Below, piece after piece: positions 1 to 9,133 of a stretch of DNA of 32,103 nucleotides. The notes under the pieces are model-generated. The model had not been told where the DNA came from, searched no databases, and saw nothing but the letters and a program-made list of their open reading frames with translations. The DNA is from Actinomycetota bacterium (GTDB lineage Bacteria; Actinomycetota; Acidimicrobiia; Acidimicrobiales; Ilumatobacteraceae). The DNA lies in assembly GCA_030645675.1 (NCBI GenBank), contig JAUSLQ010000124.1:1-32103 (forward strand), read 5' to 3'. A program made the translations under genes and the position numbers. The first letter of the stretch is position 1. Each line of letters starts with the position of its first letter.

Positions 1-871
1 CGGGTCGGTTCGCTGCTGCGGTGGAGGCGCGCGGGGTGGTGGTGAGGAAGTCGGTGAGCGTGGCCAGGAACTGCTCGGGTGCCTCCAGATGCGGGAAGTG
101 GCCGACATCGTCGAGGATCACCAACCGGCTGCCCGGTATGGCCTCGTGGGCGATGTGCGCGTGCTGCACCGGGATGATGTCGTCGCGGTCGCCCCAGACG
201 ACGAGCGTGGGCACGTGTGCTGCCAGGTACAGCCGATCGAGCGCGCTGACGGTCTGGCCGCCGGGCTCGATGACGGTGCGGATCGTGCGCACGAACGCCT
301 TGCGGTTCTGTGCGCCGGCGAGCGATGCGTACGAGCGCCACATCTCCGCCAGCCGCGGCGCCTTCAGGCCGAGGCCGGAGAGGAGGTGGCCGGCGCTGGT
401 GCCGAGGTCGGCAACCACACGCGGGAACATCAGCGGCATCAGGTGCTCGGCACCGGGCAGGGTGACCGAGCGCAGCAGCCAACTGACCTCGCGGCCCAGC
501 CCGCCACTGCCCACCAGCACGAGCCGGTCGCAGAGCTCGGGGTGCTGGTAGGCCAGCTGCATCGCGACTCCGCCGCCGAACGAGTGGCCGACGATCGTCG
601 CACTGGGCACGTCGAGCACGGCGAGGAAGTCGCGCAGCCCACTGGCGAACGCGCCGAGCGAGTAGTCGCCCATCGGCTTGGCCGACTCGCCGTGGCCCAA
701 CAAGTCGGGGGCGATCACGTCGAACGACTCGGCCAGCTCGGGCAGCACCGCCCGCCAGGTGTGCGAGCTGCCGGCGAGGCCATGGATCAGCACCACCGCC
801 TCACCGGCGCCGGCGCGTCGGTAGCTGACATCGTGACCGTGGATGACGACCTGGGCGACGGGTGCTTCCAT
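1..871 (-). CDS. Alpha/beta-fold hydrolase, 3' end cut by window edge
   Basis: Translating the minus strand from the ATG at 871 gives at least 290 residues with no stop before the window edge. The protein has the classic alpha/beta hydrolase layout: an HGLAGS oxyanion-hole motif at residues 30-35, the nucleophile elbow GHSFGG with Ser97, a GDRDD segment with the likely acid Asp230, and the catalytic His258 in a VGHFPHLEAPE segment near the C-terminus. It has no signal peptide and is probably cytosolic. The family includes esterases, epoxide hydrolases and C-C bond hydrolases; the substrate cannot be told from sequence. The cap region (about 130-200) is typical of the Pfam Abhydrolase_1 group. 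Its start lies 40 bp from the divergent gene at 912. Little sequence is missing because the last helix is already present. Confidence 0.88.
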   Translation of the reverse strand, partial: MEAPVAQVVIHGHDVSYRRAGAGEAVVLIHGLAGSSHTWRAVLPELAESFDVIAPDLLGHGESAKPMGDYSLGAFASGLRDFLAVLDVPSATIVGHSFGGGVAMQLAYQHPELCDRLVLVGSGGLGREVSWLLRSVTLPGAEHLMPLMFPRVVADLGTSAGHLLSGLGLKAPRLAEMWRSYASLAGAQNRKAFVRTIRTVIEPGGQTVSALDRLYLAAHVPTLVVWGDRDDIIPVQHAHIAHEAIPGSRLVILDDVGHFPHLEAPEQFLATLTDFLTTTPRASTAAANRP

Positions 872-911
872 ACCCCCATTCTTGCCCCAAGCCGGTGGGT
901 GCAGACAGGGC

Positions 912-2171
912 ATGAAGCCCCGTTGGCCGACGGTCGCCGATGTGCGCGCCCGTCTACGCTGCCGAGCAGTGGACCGCGAGGGGCGTCGGTCGTCGTTGTA
1001 CGACGGAGATGTCGACGAGGCCACGCGCACGCGGTCGCGACGAACGCTGGCGATGGTGCTGGTGGCGACGACAGCCGTTGCCGCGGCGGCGGCGGTCGTG
1101 GTGGTGGTGGCAGTCAGTCGCGATGACGGGTCGGTGGCAACCTCGGACTCCTTGCCCGACACCGTGAACGACGCCGCCGCCGGGGCGGCCTCGGTGATCG
1201 AGAGGGTGACCGCCGAAGGCCTCACGGTGCGGCTGCTGGTCACCGACGGTGCGGCCCAGTTCCAGCCGGTCCAGGTGCCCGAGGGAGCGCCGGCGTGGTG
1301 CGTTCCCACGGGCATGGCATCGGGCACCATCATCTCCGCCGCGGCGGTGGCGCAGAGCCAGCTGACGCTGTCGGAAGTGGCGGCCCCCGCCGGCGGTGGC
1401 CAGTTGTTCTTCGGCGGCACCCTGGAGGACGACCCGATGTGGGGCGCCATCGTGCAGGTGCCGCCGGGCGTGGTGCTGGTGCGTGCCACCCGGCCAGGGG
1501 TGGAGGCCGACGAGATGGAGCCTGTCGACGGGCTGGCGATCGTGGCGCTGCCGGCGCTGAAGGGTGACGGTGCCCTGCAGCCGGGAGGACCGATGCCGGG
1601 CTTCAATCCGTGGGGTGACGTCGATCTCGACGGCACCGCGATCGAGCTGGTGTCGGCGACGGGAGAGCGCAGGCGGCTCGACCCGCGCACCGACCTGCAG
1701 GGCCCACCGATGTGGACGGATCAGCGGTGCTGGCAGATCCCCGACCAGCTGGCGCCCGGCACCGGGCCGCCCAGCGAACTGGAGCTGCCCGCACCGGGCG
1801 AGCAGCCGGCCGATCCGGCGGCGGCGCGCGCCGAGGTGGAGCGCGCGCTGCAGGATCTGTTCCGCGCGCCCATCGAGGAGGGCCTGGAGTTCTTCGACCT
1901 GATCGACGATGCGAGTGGCATCGACCTGTCGGTCGCCGAGCAGATCGAGGAGGGGTCGTCGGTGGCCGAAGTCCTGTCGGAGTCGGAGGTGACGGTGGTG
2001 GACCTGGTGTTCGTGTCGCCCGTCGAAGCGTTCTTCTACTACGACATCGTGGGGCCGGCGACCAACCTCGATCGCTTCGGTCGCGCCCGCTTCGTGGACG
2101 GCAGGTGGAAGATCACCCGCGGCACGTTCTGCCAAGAGGTGATGGCCTGGGGAGTGTTCTGCGGCGTATGA
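912..2171 (+). CDS. Membrane-anchored hypothetical protein
   Basis: This gene encodes 419 residues. I do not recognise a family. Residues 1-44 are charged and Arg-rich and are followed by one strongly hydrophobic segment at about 45-68 (Ala/Val only), so the protein is probably a type II single-pass membrane protein with the large C-terminal part outside the cell. That part is acidic and Pro/Gly-rich, with a few cysteines, including one near residue 113 and several close to the C-terminus. The ATG at 912 was chosen because an earlier in-frame ATG at 843 would overlap the divergent hydrolase gene. The stop overlaps the next gene by 4 bp (ATGA), so the two are probably translated together. No catalytic motif is visible. 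Confidence 0.75.
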   Translation: MKPRWPTVADVRARLRCRAVDREGRRSSLYDGDVDEATRTRSRRTLAMVLVATTAVAAAAAVVVVVAVSRDDGSVATSDSLPDTVNDAAAGAASVIERVTAEGLTVRLLVTDGAAQFQPVQVPEGAPAWCVPTGMASGTIISAAAVAQSQLTLSEVAAPAGGGQLFFGGTLEDDPMWGAIVQVPPGVVLVRATRPGVEADEMEPVDGLAIVALPALKGDGALQPGGPMPGFNPWGDVDLDGTAIELVSATGERRRLDPRTDLQGPPMWTDQRCWQIPDQLAPGTGPPSELELPAPGEQPADPAAARAEVERALQDLFRAPIEEGLEFFDLIDDASGIDLSVAEQIEEGSSVAEVLSESEVTVVDLVFVSPVEAFFYYDIVGPATNLDRFGRARFVDGRWKITRGTFCQEVMAWGVFCGV

Positions 2172-2740
2172 GCCAGGCAGACGCAACCCGCGTGCACGTC
2201 GAGACGACCGAGGAGTGGCGGGCGTGGCTCGCGGAGCATCACCTCACGGAGACGTGCGTGTGGTTGGTCGCGTGGCGAACGGCGACCGGCCGGCCGTTTC
2301 CGCCGTATGAGAACCAGATCGAGGAGGCCCTGCGCGTCGGCTGGGTCGACAGCACGGCGAAACGGCTCGACGACGAGCGCAGCATGTTGTACTTCGCTCG
2401 CCGCCGCCCAGGGAGCGGATGGGCTCGTACCAACAAGGCGCGCATCGCACGACTGGAGGCCGAGGGGAAGATGCTGCCTGCCGGCCGAGCGGTGGTGGAC
2501 AGGGCTCGTGCCGACGGCTCGTGGACCTTGCTCGACGACGTGGAGGCGCTCGTCGTTCCCGACGACCTGGCCGTGGCCCTCGATGGCGATCAACGAGCGC
2601 TGGCCCACTGGAACGGGTTCGCACCATCGGCGCGCAAGCAGATCCTCTGGTGGATCACTCAGGCGAAGCGACCAGCAACACGCGCGGCTCGGATCGAACA
2701 GACGGTCCAGCTTGCATCCCGTGGGGAACGAGCGCGATAG
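2168..2740 (+). CDS. YdeI/OmpD-associated (OmdA) family protein
   Basis: The 190-residue product matches the YdeI/OmpD-associated family. The hallmarks are an N-terminal segment on trp-rich strands (WRAWLAEHH...CVWLVAW), a central GWVDS element, the PRRPGS-like block (here ARRRPGSGWARTNKARI) and the following LEAEGKMLPAG helix. The C-terminal half carries the OmdA region with SARKQILWWI followed by an Arg-rich helix. Family members are small cytosolic proteins; one was linked to bacteriocin or peptide resistance, but the biochemical role is not established. It starts inside the stop of the upstream membrane-protein gene (ATGA overlap), so the two form a short operon. The ATG at 2168 gives the family's usual length. 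Confidence 0.88.
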   Translation: MSQADATRVHVETTEEWRAWLAEHHLTETCVWLVAWRTATGRPFPPYENQIEEALRVGWVDSTAKRLDDERSMLYFARRRPGSGWARTNKARIARLEAEGKMLPAGRAVVDRARADGSWTLLDDVEALVVPDDLAVALDGDQRALAHWNGFAPSARKQILWWITQAKRPATRAARIEQTVQLASRGERAR

Positions 2741-2792
2741 GCAGACGGGCCGTGGCGCCCGCTTCCGCGGGCTGTGGCGCTGTGCGGAGTGC

Positions 2793-3335
2793 TCAGCAGG
2801 CGTGCACGAGGTCGCGTTGGTGCGCCCGGCGATCGGGCGTGGCCGGCTGCACCTGCACCGGCACCGGCACCTGCGGCTCGGCCAGCCTGCACACCGCGGC
2901 GGCGATGGCCTGCACGTCGAGTGCGACGAGCGAGCGAGGTCGCATGGTGATCGCATGCGGCAGCAGCTGCCCAGGGGCGACCAGCACCCCTTCGCTGTAG
3001 AGCGCTGCTTCGATGGCCGGCTTGCCGGGGCCCGACAGCAGCAGCAGTGGTGTGACCTCGCAGCGCAGCCCGTGCGCCGAGCGCAGCTCCAGGCCCAGCC
3101 GGGCGGCGCCCTCACGGATGTGGGCGAGACTGCGGCGAGCAGCGTGGTCGTCGAAGAACGTGTCGGTGAGGTGCAAAGGCTCGTTCGTCCACTTGGTCTC
3201 CACGGCGAACACTCCGCCCGGGCCCACCAGCACCTGGTCGATCGCGCAGCCTGCGATGGTCACGCGATCGACGCAGTGCCATCCGCCGCCCAGAGGGGTG
3301 TCGAGGGTCGGTCGGCTGGCAACGCGTTCGAGCAT
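2793..3335 (-). CDS. NERD (nuclease-related) domain protein
   Basis: The 180-residue protein carries a NERD-type core: a GWHCVDRV strand, then the AIDQVLVGPGGVFAVETK block. In this family D (of ID), E and K form a PD-(D/E)XK-like site, and here they are the D of AIDQV and the E and K of VETK. NERD proteins are predicted nucleases or DNA-processing proteins, often found alone or fused to helicases or kinases. The ATG at 3335 was chosen because the domain begins right after it; an in-frame GTG at 3458 would add 41 residues without domain similarity. No good ribosome binding site is visible at either start. The last 9 codons lie in a 27-bp direct repeat (2805-2831) that recurs at 5248-5274. Confidence 0.75.
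   Translation of the reverse strand: MLERVASRPTLDTPLGGGWHCVDRVTIAGCAIDQVLVGPGGVFAVETKWTNEPLHLTDTFFDDHAARRSLAHIREGAARLGLELRSAHGLRCEVTPLLLLSGPGKPAIEAALYSEGVLVAPGQLLPHAITMRPRSLVALDVQAIAAAVCRLAEPQVPVPVQVQPATPDRRAHQRDLVHAC
2805..2831. repeat. 27-bp direct repeat, copy 1
   Basis: This 27-bp sequence is identical to 5248-5274, and the match continues a few bases to the left with one mismatch. Copy 1 lies inside the 3' end of the NERD gene, while copy 2 lies between the DUF885 gene and the secreted nuclease gene. Together they bracket the NERD upstream part and the whole DUF885 gene. Confidence 0.85.
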
Positions 3336-3406
3336 GCAGGAGTTGTCGGCACGAGACCGGCGCAGTTCAAGCAAATTGTTCGGTCCAGGCAGATCCCTCC
3401 ACCCAG

Positions 3407-3423
3407 AGGTGTCGGACACACCT
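3407..3423. promoter_or_regulatory. Short inverted repeat between divergent genes
   Basis: AGGTGT and ACACCT form perfect 6-bp arms around a 5-base spacer. The repeat lies between the divergent NERD gene (start 3335) and DUF885 gene (start 3523), where a shared operator would be expected. Nothing else supports a regulatory role. Confidence 0.25.
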
Positions 3424-3522
3424 ATGTGAGCGTGGCGGCCTGACGGACGATGCCGCACGATGAACTGTCATGTCCGCGACCGAGCCGATGTGATGGTTCG
3501 CTCGTTGTCGTAGTCTGCCGAG

Positions 3523-5223
3523 ATGAGCAGCGCAGCTGCGGTGCAGTTGGCGGACGACTACTGGCTGTACCACCGCGGCTCGGCGCAGCTGTGGAACATC
3601 GATCGAGGCGATGTCGATCAGGTCGAACACTGGGAAGACCTCAGTCCTGCTGGGGTGGCTGGGCGTGTGACACGACTGGCGGACTTCGCCGAACGGGCCG
3701 CGGAGCTGGGTCGCTCGGGGCCCGGTCGCTGGGAGATCGGTCGCTCGGAGCTCGACGACCGAGCCCGTTCGCTGTTGGCGGCGGTCGAGTTCAGCGCACG
3801 GGCCGGGGCCTCGATCTTGCCGTACGCGCGCGATGTGACGTTGGTGGCGGGCGCGATCAACATGGCGGCGTTCCTGACGGTGATGGTGCCGGGTTACGCG
3901 CTGACCACTCGCGAGCACGGCCAGGGGTACATCACCAAGTTGCGGTCGTCGCCCGCGTTCATCGACGGCTGGATCGCGGGGCTCCGCGAGGGCCTCGGGG
4001 CAGGACGGTGCGCCACGGCGCGCGGGATCATGGCTGCGATCGCAGAGCTCGACACCCTCCTCGACACCGATCCCGCTCACGACCCACTCGTTCAGCAGTC
4101 GTCACCGACGGAGATGTCCGTACGGGAGGCCGAGCGTTGGCGGGCCGAGATCGTCGATTGCGTCAGGCACTCCGTTCGCCCGGCGCTCGTGCGGTTGCGC
4201 CTCATGTTGCGCGATGTGGCGTTGCCCGGCGCGCGCCCCGACGACCGGCCCGGGATCTGCCACTCCGCGGGAGGTGCCGGCGATTACCAGGCTTTGCTAC
4301 GCGCCTCGACCTCGACGGAGCTGACCGCGGAACAGGTGCACGAAGTCGGTCGGGTGCAGCTGGCCCTGCTCGACGAGGAGTACCGGGTACGAGGTGCTGC
4401 CGCGCTCGAGCTCGCCGACCCCGTCGAGCTGCGCGCCCGCTTGCGCGACGACGCGACCCTGCGCTACTCGACAGCCGCCGACATCATCACCGATGCAGTG
4501 GCGGCCCTCACCCGCGCTCAAGCCGAGGCGCCTCGATGGTTCACGCGCCTGCCGGATGCAACGTGCGTGGCGGTCGCCGCCGAGGTTGGCGCGATGGCCT
4601 ACTACACGGCGCCGTCACCCGACGGAGCACGCAGCGGCACCATGTACTACAACACCTCCGAACCGACGATGTGGACCCGAGTCGGTCTCGAGGCCGCCAC
4701 GTTTCATGAGTCAGTGCCGGGCCATCATCTTCAACTCGCTTTGGCCCAGGCGCTCGACCTGCACCCCGTGCTCGGCGAGTTGGAAGTCACCAGCTACAGC
4801 GAGGGATGGGGTCTGTACGCAGAGCGGCTCGCCGACGAGATGTCGCTGTACAGCGGCCCGCTGCAGCAACTCGGCATGCTGACGCTCGACTCGCTGCGCG
4901 CTGCGCGACTCGTCGTCGATACTGGCCTTCACTCAATGGGTTGGACGCGCGACGAGGCCATCGCGTTCCTGATGTCGAACACCTCGCTCGTGCGCGGCAA
5001 CGCGGAACGCGAGGTCGACCGGTACATCGCAGACCCCGGTCAGGCAACGAGCTACATGATCGGACGCCTCGAGATCGACCGACTACGCGCGCTGGCCACA
5101 GCGCGCCTCGGAGCCAGGTTCTCGCTCAAAGCGTTCCACGACACCGTGCTCGGTGGAGGGATGACACCGCTGACAGAGCTCGGCCGATCCATCGAAGCAT
5201 GGATCGACACGACACTGGCTTGA
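3523..5223 (+). CDS. DUF885 family zinc metallopeptidase
   Basis: The 566-residue protein belongs to the DUF885 family of predicted metallopeptidases. The zinc site is visible as HESVPGHH at residues 395-402 (the family's HExxPGH form of HExxH), with the third ligand likely Glu427 in the YSEGWGLYAERL motif. The conserved C-terminal helices (around LVRGNAEREVDRYIADPGQATSYMIG) are also present and include the family's PGQATSY motif. There is no clear signal peptide, so it is probably cytosolic, although many relatives are secreted. The length fits the family. The ATG at 3523 follows a short GAG-containing spacer. The gene is flanked by the 27-bp direct repeat pair (2805-2831, 5248-5274), a hint of past duplication or insertion. 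Substrates of the family are poorly known. Confidence 0.9.
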   Translation: MSSAAAVQLADDYWLYHRGSAQLWNIDRGDVDQVEHWEDLSPAGVAGRVTRLADFAERAAELGRSGPGRWEIGRSELDDRARSLLAAVEFSARAGASILPYARDVTLVAGAINMAAFLTVMVPGYALTTREHGQGYITKLRSSPAFIDGWIAGLREGLGAGRCATARGIMAAIAELDTLLDTDPAHDPLVQQSSPTEMSVREAERWRAEIVDCVRHSVRPALVRLRLMLRDVALPGARPDDRPGICHSAGGAGDYQALLRASTSTELTAEQVHEVGRVQLALLDEEYRVRGAAALELADPVELRARLRDDATLRYSTAADIITDAVAALTRAQAEAPRWFTRLPDATCVAVAAEVGAMAYYTAPSPDGARSGTMYYNTSEPTMWTRVGLEAATFHESVPGHHLQLALAQALDLHPVLGELEVTSYSEGWGLYAERLADEMSLYSGPLQQLGMLTLDSLRAARLVVDTGLHSMGWTRDEAIAFLMSNTSLVRGNAEREVDRYIADPGQATSYMIGRLEIDRLRALATARLGARFSLKAFHDTVLGGGMTPLTELGRSIEAWIDTTLA

Positions 5224-5247
5224 AGGCGCGTCGGGCGGGGGTGCGTA

Positions 5248-5274
5248 CACGAGGTCGCGTTGGTGCGCCCGGCG
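5248..5274. repeat. 27-bp direct repeat, copy 2
   Basis: This is identical to 2805-2831, which is the coding 3' end of the NERD gene. Here it lies in the 65-bp gap after the DUF885 stop and before the convergent secreted nuclease gene, so it is not in a gene of its own. Confidence 0.85.
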
Positions 5275-5288
5275 GTCGACGGCTCTCG

Positions 5289-8200
5289 TCAGCGCAGGCC
5301 GAACAGCACCGTGCTGGTCTGCCCGGTCGACGGCACGGTGACAGTGATGCGGTAGGTGGCCGTCGGGTCGGGGAGCGGCTTGGTGGCCAGGTTGTAGATG
5401 TACTGGTTGCCGCTGAAGCGCATCACGCCGGTGGTGTCCGCACCACTGGTGGAGATCGGCTCGTTGATCTCCAGCCCCGGAGCGCTCCCGGAGACCATGG
5501 TGACGGTTATCCTCGGCGCCAGGTTCGATGGAGTGGAGCCGTTGCAGTCGGTGAAGCGGATCTTCACCGGGATCGTGCTCTTGTACTTGAACACGCTCGT
5601 GCCGTCGGGGTTGATCGGCGGCAGGAAGCCGCTGGTGGTGTAGTTCACGGTCACGGCGGCGGTGGCGCCGGTGGTACCTCCGTCGTCATCGGTCACCCCG
5701 ACGTTGGCGGTGTACACGCCCGCCGCCGCATAGGTGTGCGACAGCACGAGGGGGCTGATCGCCGAGCTGACGGTCTGGCTGGTTCCGTCGCCCCAGTGGA
5801 TGACCGCACTGTGCGTGTCGGCCGCCGCGGGGTCGCTGAAGATGATGGTCAGGGTGGCGTTGTTGGTACCGCAGCTCACGCTGCCGGCCGTGAACGCAGC
5901 ACTCACCGCTGGGGCCACGTTGGTCACGTTGACAGTGGCCGACGACTCTGCCGACAGCCCGAGTGGGTCGGTCACCCTCACCGTGACAGTGGCGCTGGTC
6001 GGTCCGTCCAGCGCGGCGGCGCTGAACGACACGGTCTGCCCGGGCGTCTCGAACACTCCGTCGTCGTCGAGGTCCCAGGTGTAGGTGAGGGCATCGCCGT
6101 TCGGATCGGTGCCGGTGGCGACCAGCGTGACCGAGCTGCCCTCGGCCACCGTGTACGGGCCGCCGGCGCCCACGGTCGGTGTCGCGTTGGGCACCAGGCC
6201 GATCACGACCGCGTCGTGGTCGGAGGTGCGGTACGGGTTCGCCTCGTACAGCGCGTCCTGCGCCGGGGGCTTGAAGCTGGTGTCGTAGTCCAGCACGTCG
6301 GGCTCGTCGGAGTTGATGTGCCATTCAGTGGCCCCGGTGACTTGGGCGAACAGGCTGGCATTGGCCAACGCGTGGTCCAGGTACCCGGCCTGACCGTCGA
6401 AGGTGTAGGAGTAGGCGTAGGTGCCCTCGAAGTAGGCGATGAGGTTGGTGTAGTCGTCGCCGGTGCCGGCCACGTCGTCGGCGCCGGCCGTGATCTCGTC
6501 GATGGTGTCTTCCTGGGCGTAGGAGTTGAGATCGCCGACGATGACGAAGTCGGGATCGCCGCTGCCCGTGGGGTCGGTCGCCAGCCAGTCGACCATCGCC
6601 TCGGCAGCGGCTCGGCGGGTCTGGCTGCAGTTGCCCTGCCCGTCGCCGAGATCGGGATCGCCCACGTCGACGCAGTCGGAGCCCTTCGACTTGAGGTGGT
6701 TGACCACCACGGTGAAGCGTGCGCCAGTGGCGTTGACCTCGAAGGTCTGGGCCAGCGACGGGCGGCTCTTGGTGTCGATGAAGCGCGGGTCGACTGCCGA
6801 GGTGAGCGTCCGGAAACTGCCGACGGGTGTGACCACGGCAGGCCGGTAGATGATGCCGACCTTGATCGCGTCGGTACCGATGGTTCCCGTATCGATGTAC
6901 TGGTAGCCCGGCATGCCGGAGGTGATGCTGGCCAGCGGCTCGGTGCCGGCGGAGTTCTCCAACTCGTTGAGGCCGATGATGTCGGCACCCAGGCCGGTGA
7001 GTGCGGTGAGCAGCTTGTCGCGTTGGCGGGTGAACTCGGCGGGCTGGTCGGAGTCCCAGCCGCGGCACTCGACGGTGTTGGCCGGACCGCATTGGTTGTC
7101 CAGCGGGTTCCCGGTGGGGTAGTCGGCGGTGACGAAGAAGTTCAGCGTGTTCATCGCCGCGACGTGCACGGTGCCGCCCACCGGCTCTGGTTCCGCTGGG
7201 CGCGGGTTGAGGGCGGTGTAGTCGGCCGGGCCGGTGGGGAAGACGCGGTAGAGGCTGAAGTCGAAGCCGAGCACGCCGGTGGTGTTCTGCACGGTGTCGC
7301 CACCGCGGAACAGGTTGGCGAGCGAGAAGGGCAGGCCATTCGGGTGGCGCAGGGTCGGCGGGTTCTGTGCGCTCTGCGCGTCGTCCAACGTGATCCGGCT
7401 CAGCGCGTTGGCGGCGGTGCGAGCGTTGGCGGCGCTACCCGGCTCGTCGATCGCGGTGCCGCTGAAGGGGCGGCTCTCGCCGGCCAGCGGCTGAGCGAGG
7501 ACGATCTCGCCGAAGCGGTCGTAGTTGAAGTACTCGGCGATCACCAACGACTGCGGGAAGCGAACCGACATTCCCTCGTAGCGTTCGAAGTCGTCGACGG
7601 TGGTCACCGGCAGCGTCACATCGGTGGCCGGCACCGTGCCGGTGCCGCATTGCACGATGTTGGTGGCGGGGACCGCAGCGGCGTTGCTGTTCGAGCCGTT
7701 GAGCGTGGTCTGGTTGAACCGCTCGCGGGCGAACCCGGTGACCCGCACCACCTGGCCGACGCTGACCAGGTTGGCAGCACCGGTGAACACGAAGATTCCT
7801 TCCGATGTGCCGGGATCGGCGTCAGGGGACAGGTCCTGCACGTAGAAGCCCGACGCCGCGGCCGTGCCTTCGAAGTCGCCGACCACGACGCCCTTGGTGG
7901 TGACCACGCCGGGGATCGGGGTTGCCAGGCCGCTGCCCTGAATCGTCGAGACAGGTGTGTACGGCACGTCGCACACGTTGAACGGTGTGAACCCGACGAC
8001 GAAGTTCGTCACCATGTTGTCGGGAGGGTCGTTGGCGTCCTGATCGGAGACGCTGCCGGCGAGCACCGTCAGCGTGCAGGTCTCGCCGTTCGTCAGTGCC
8101 ACGGCGGGGTCGATGGTGAAGGTGGTCGGGCCGCCGGAGTAGGAGGCGGTCACGGGAGACCCGGAGACGCTGCAGGCGAGGGTGAACCACGGTTCGGTGA

Positions 8201-8975
8201 CGTTGACCGGCTCGCTGAAGCTGACCGAGAGGTTGGCCTCGGTGGGGAAGTCGGTCGCCCCGTCGACGGGGAAGGTGGCTGCCACTTCGGGTGCCGCATC
8301 AGGGGCGAGGCAAGCATTGGTGGGCGACGAGGTGTTGCGCGGAGTCGGTGCGCTGGCGGCGAAGTCACTGGCGTTGTTGTCCGTCTCGGTGCACCCGTTC
8401 GCGAGGCGCACCGCAGCGGTGCTGTTGGACAACGTGGGCGCAGGTGCGCCTTCGTAGAAGTTGGCGGTGGTGCCGAAGCCGACGAGATCCTTGATCAGCG
8501 CCAGTTGGGCCGGGCTGCACGCAGCGGAGCCGCCGTTGCAGGCCAGGGCGGCCGTCTGCGACACGAGGGCGACCTTGCCGGCCGTCGCCGACATCGCCGT
8601 AGAGCCGACCGCGTCGGCAACCGGCAGCGCAACGCCGGCTCCTGCGCCGGCGGCCTGGCGGACGAGGTAGTACTGGCCGGGAGCCAGCGAGCCCGACAGG
8701 GCGACGGGGGACCCGAAGTTGCCGGTGCCGGCGGCAGAGGCGTACTGCACGGACATCCCGGCCAGCGAGGCGGCCGAGGTGCCGCGGTTGAACAGCTCGA
8801 CGAAGTCGTTCTGATAGGGCGCGCCCGTGTTGCCGCCGCCACCGTAGACCTGGCTGATGACGACTTCGGGCGACAGCGCCTGGACGACTGCCACTGGGGC
8901 CACCGCCTCGATCGTCAGCAGCGCCGGCATGAGGATGGCTGCTCCTGCAAGGACCTTCACGAAACGCTTTTCCAC
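5289..8975 (-). CDS. Secreted LTD-endonuclease/phosphatase-PKD protein (ExeM/NucH-like)
   Basis: The 1228-residue protein begins at a GTG (8975) preceded by an AGGGAG ribosome site 7 bases upstream; a much longer upstream extension is unlikely. Residues 1-34 form a signal peptide. A lamin-tail domain spans about 36-210 (VVISQVYGGGG, NDFVELFNRG), a Big_5-like domain 228-330, and an OB-like region 335-460. The endonuclease/exonuclease/phosphatase fold spans about 603-927 with Glu671 (LNELEN), His760 (NHLKSKG), Asp815 and Asn817 (GDLNSY), and the final SDHD (His920, Asp921). PKD-like domains lie at 932-1018 and 1020-1111, and a C-terminal domain at 1115-1228. Family members such as ExeM and NucH are extracellular DNases, so a nutrient or biofilm DNA role is likely. 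The gene is probably transcribed alone. Confidence 0.92.
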   Translation of the reverse strand: MEKRFVKVLAGAAILMPALLTIEAVAPVAVVQALSPEVVISQVYGGGGNTGAPYQNDFVELFNRGTSAASLAGMSVQYASAAGTGNFGSPVALSGSLAPGQYYLVRQAAGAGAGVALPVADAVGSTAMSATAGKVALVSQTAALACNGGSAACSPAQLALIKDLVGFGTTANFYEGAPAPTLSNSTAAVRLANGCTETDNNASDFAASAPTPRNTSSPTNACLAPDAAPEVAATFPVDGATDFPTEANLSVSFSEPVNVTEPWFTLACSVSGSPVTASYSGGPTTFTIDPAVALTNGETCTLTVLAGSVSDQDANDPPDNMVTNFVVGFTPFNVCDVPYTPVSTIQGSGLATPIPGVVTTKGVVVGDFEGTAAASGFYVQDLSPDADPGTSEGIFVFTGAANLVSVGQVVRVTGFARERFNQTTLNGSNSNAAAVPATNIVQCGTGTVPATDVTLPVTTVDDFERYEGMSVRFPQSLVIAEYFNYDRFGEIVLAQPLAGESRPFSGTAIDEPGSAANARTAANALSRITLDDAQSAQNPPTLRHPNGLPFSLANLFRGGDTVQNTTGVLGFDFSLYRVFPTGPADYTALNPRPAEPEPVGGTVHVAAMNTLNFFVTADYPTGNPLDNQCGPANTVECRGWDSDQPAEFTRQRDKLLTALTGLGADIIGLNELENSAGTEPLASITSGMPGYQYIDTGTIGTDAIKVGIIYRPAVVTPVGSFRTLTSAVDPRFIDTKSRPSLAQTFEVNATGARFTVVVNHLKSKGSDCVDVGDPDLGDGQGNCSQTRRAAAEAMVDWLATDPTGSGDPDFVIVGDLNSYAQEDTIDEITAGADDVAGTGDDYTNLIAYFEGTYAYSYTFDGQAGYLDHALANASLFAQVTGATEWHINSDEPDVLDYDTSFKPPAQDALYEANPYRTSDHDAVVIGLVPNATPTVGAGGPYTVAEGSSVTLVATGTDPNGDALTYTWDLDDDGVFETPGQTVSFSAAALDGPTSATVTVRVTDPLGLSAESSATVNVTNVAPAVSAAFTAGSVSCGTNNATLTIIFSDPAAADTHSAVIHWGDGTSQTVSSAISPLVLSHTYAAAGVYTANVGVTDDDGGTTGATAAVTVNYTTSGFLPPINPDGTSVFKYKSTIPVKIRFTDCNGSTPSNLAPRITVTMVSGSAPGLEINEPISTSGADTTGVMRFSGNQYIYNLATKPLPDPTATYRITVTVPSTGQTSTVLFGLR

Positions 8976-9133
8976 GTCGTTCTCCCTCGGCTGGGGCCGA
9001 CGCGCGGGGATCGAACGCGAACGCGTCTGCTTCGAGGACTGTACGACGGCCCGACGGTGTCGACAAGCAAACGTGCGGCGACTGGCCGGGAAACAACTCG
9101 CACGAGTGCCGCACTTGGGTCCAGCGGCGTGCG

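Noticed and set aside
89-1126. Plus-strand open frame of 345 residues
   Set aside because: It is antisense to a clear alpha/beta hydrolase and its translation is Arg/Gly-rich and has no domain.
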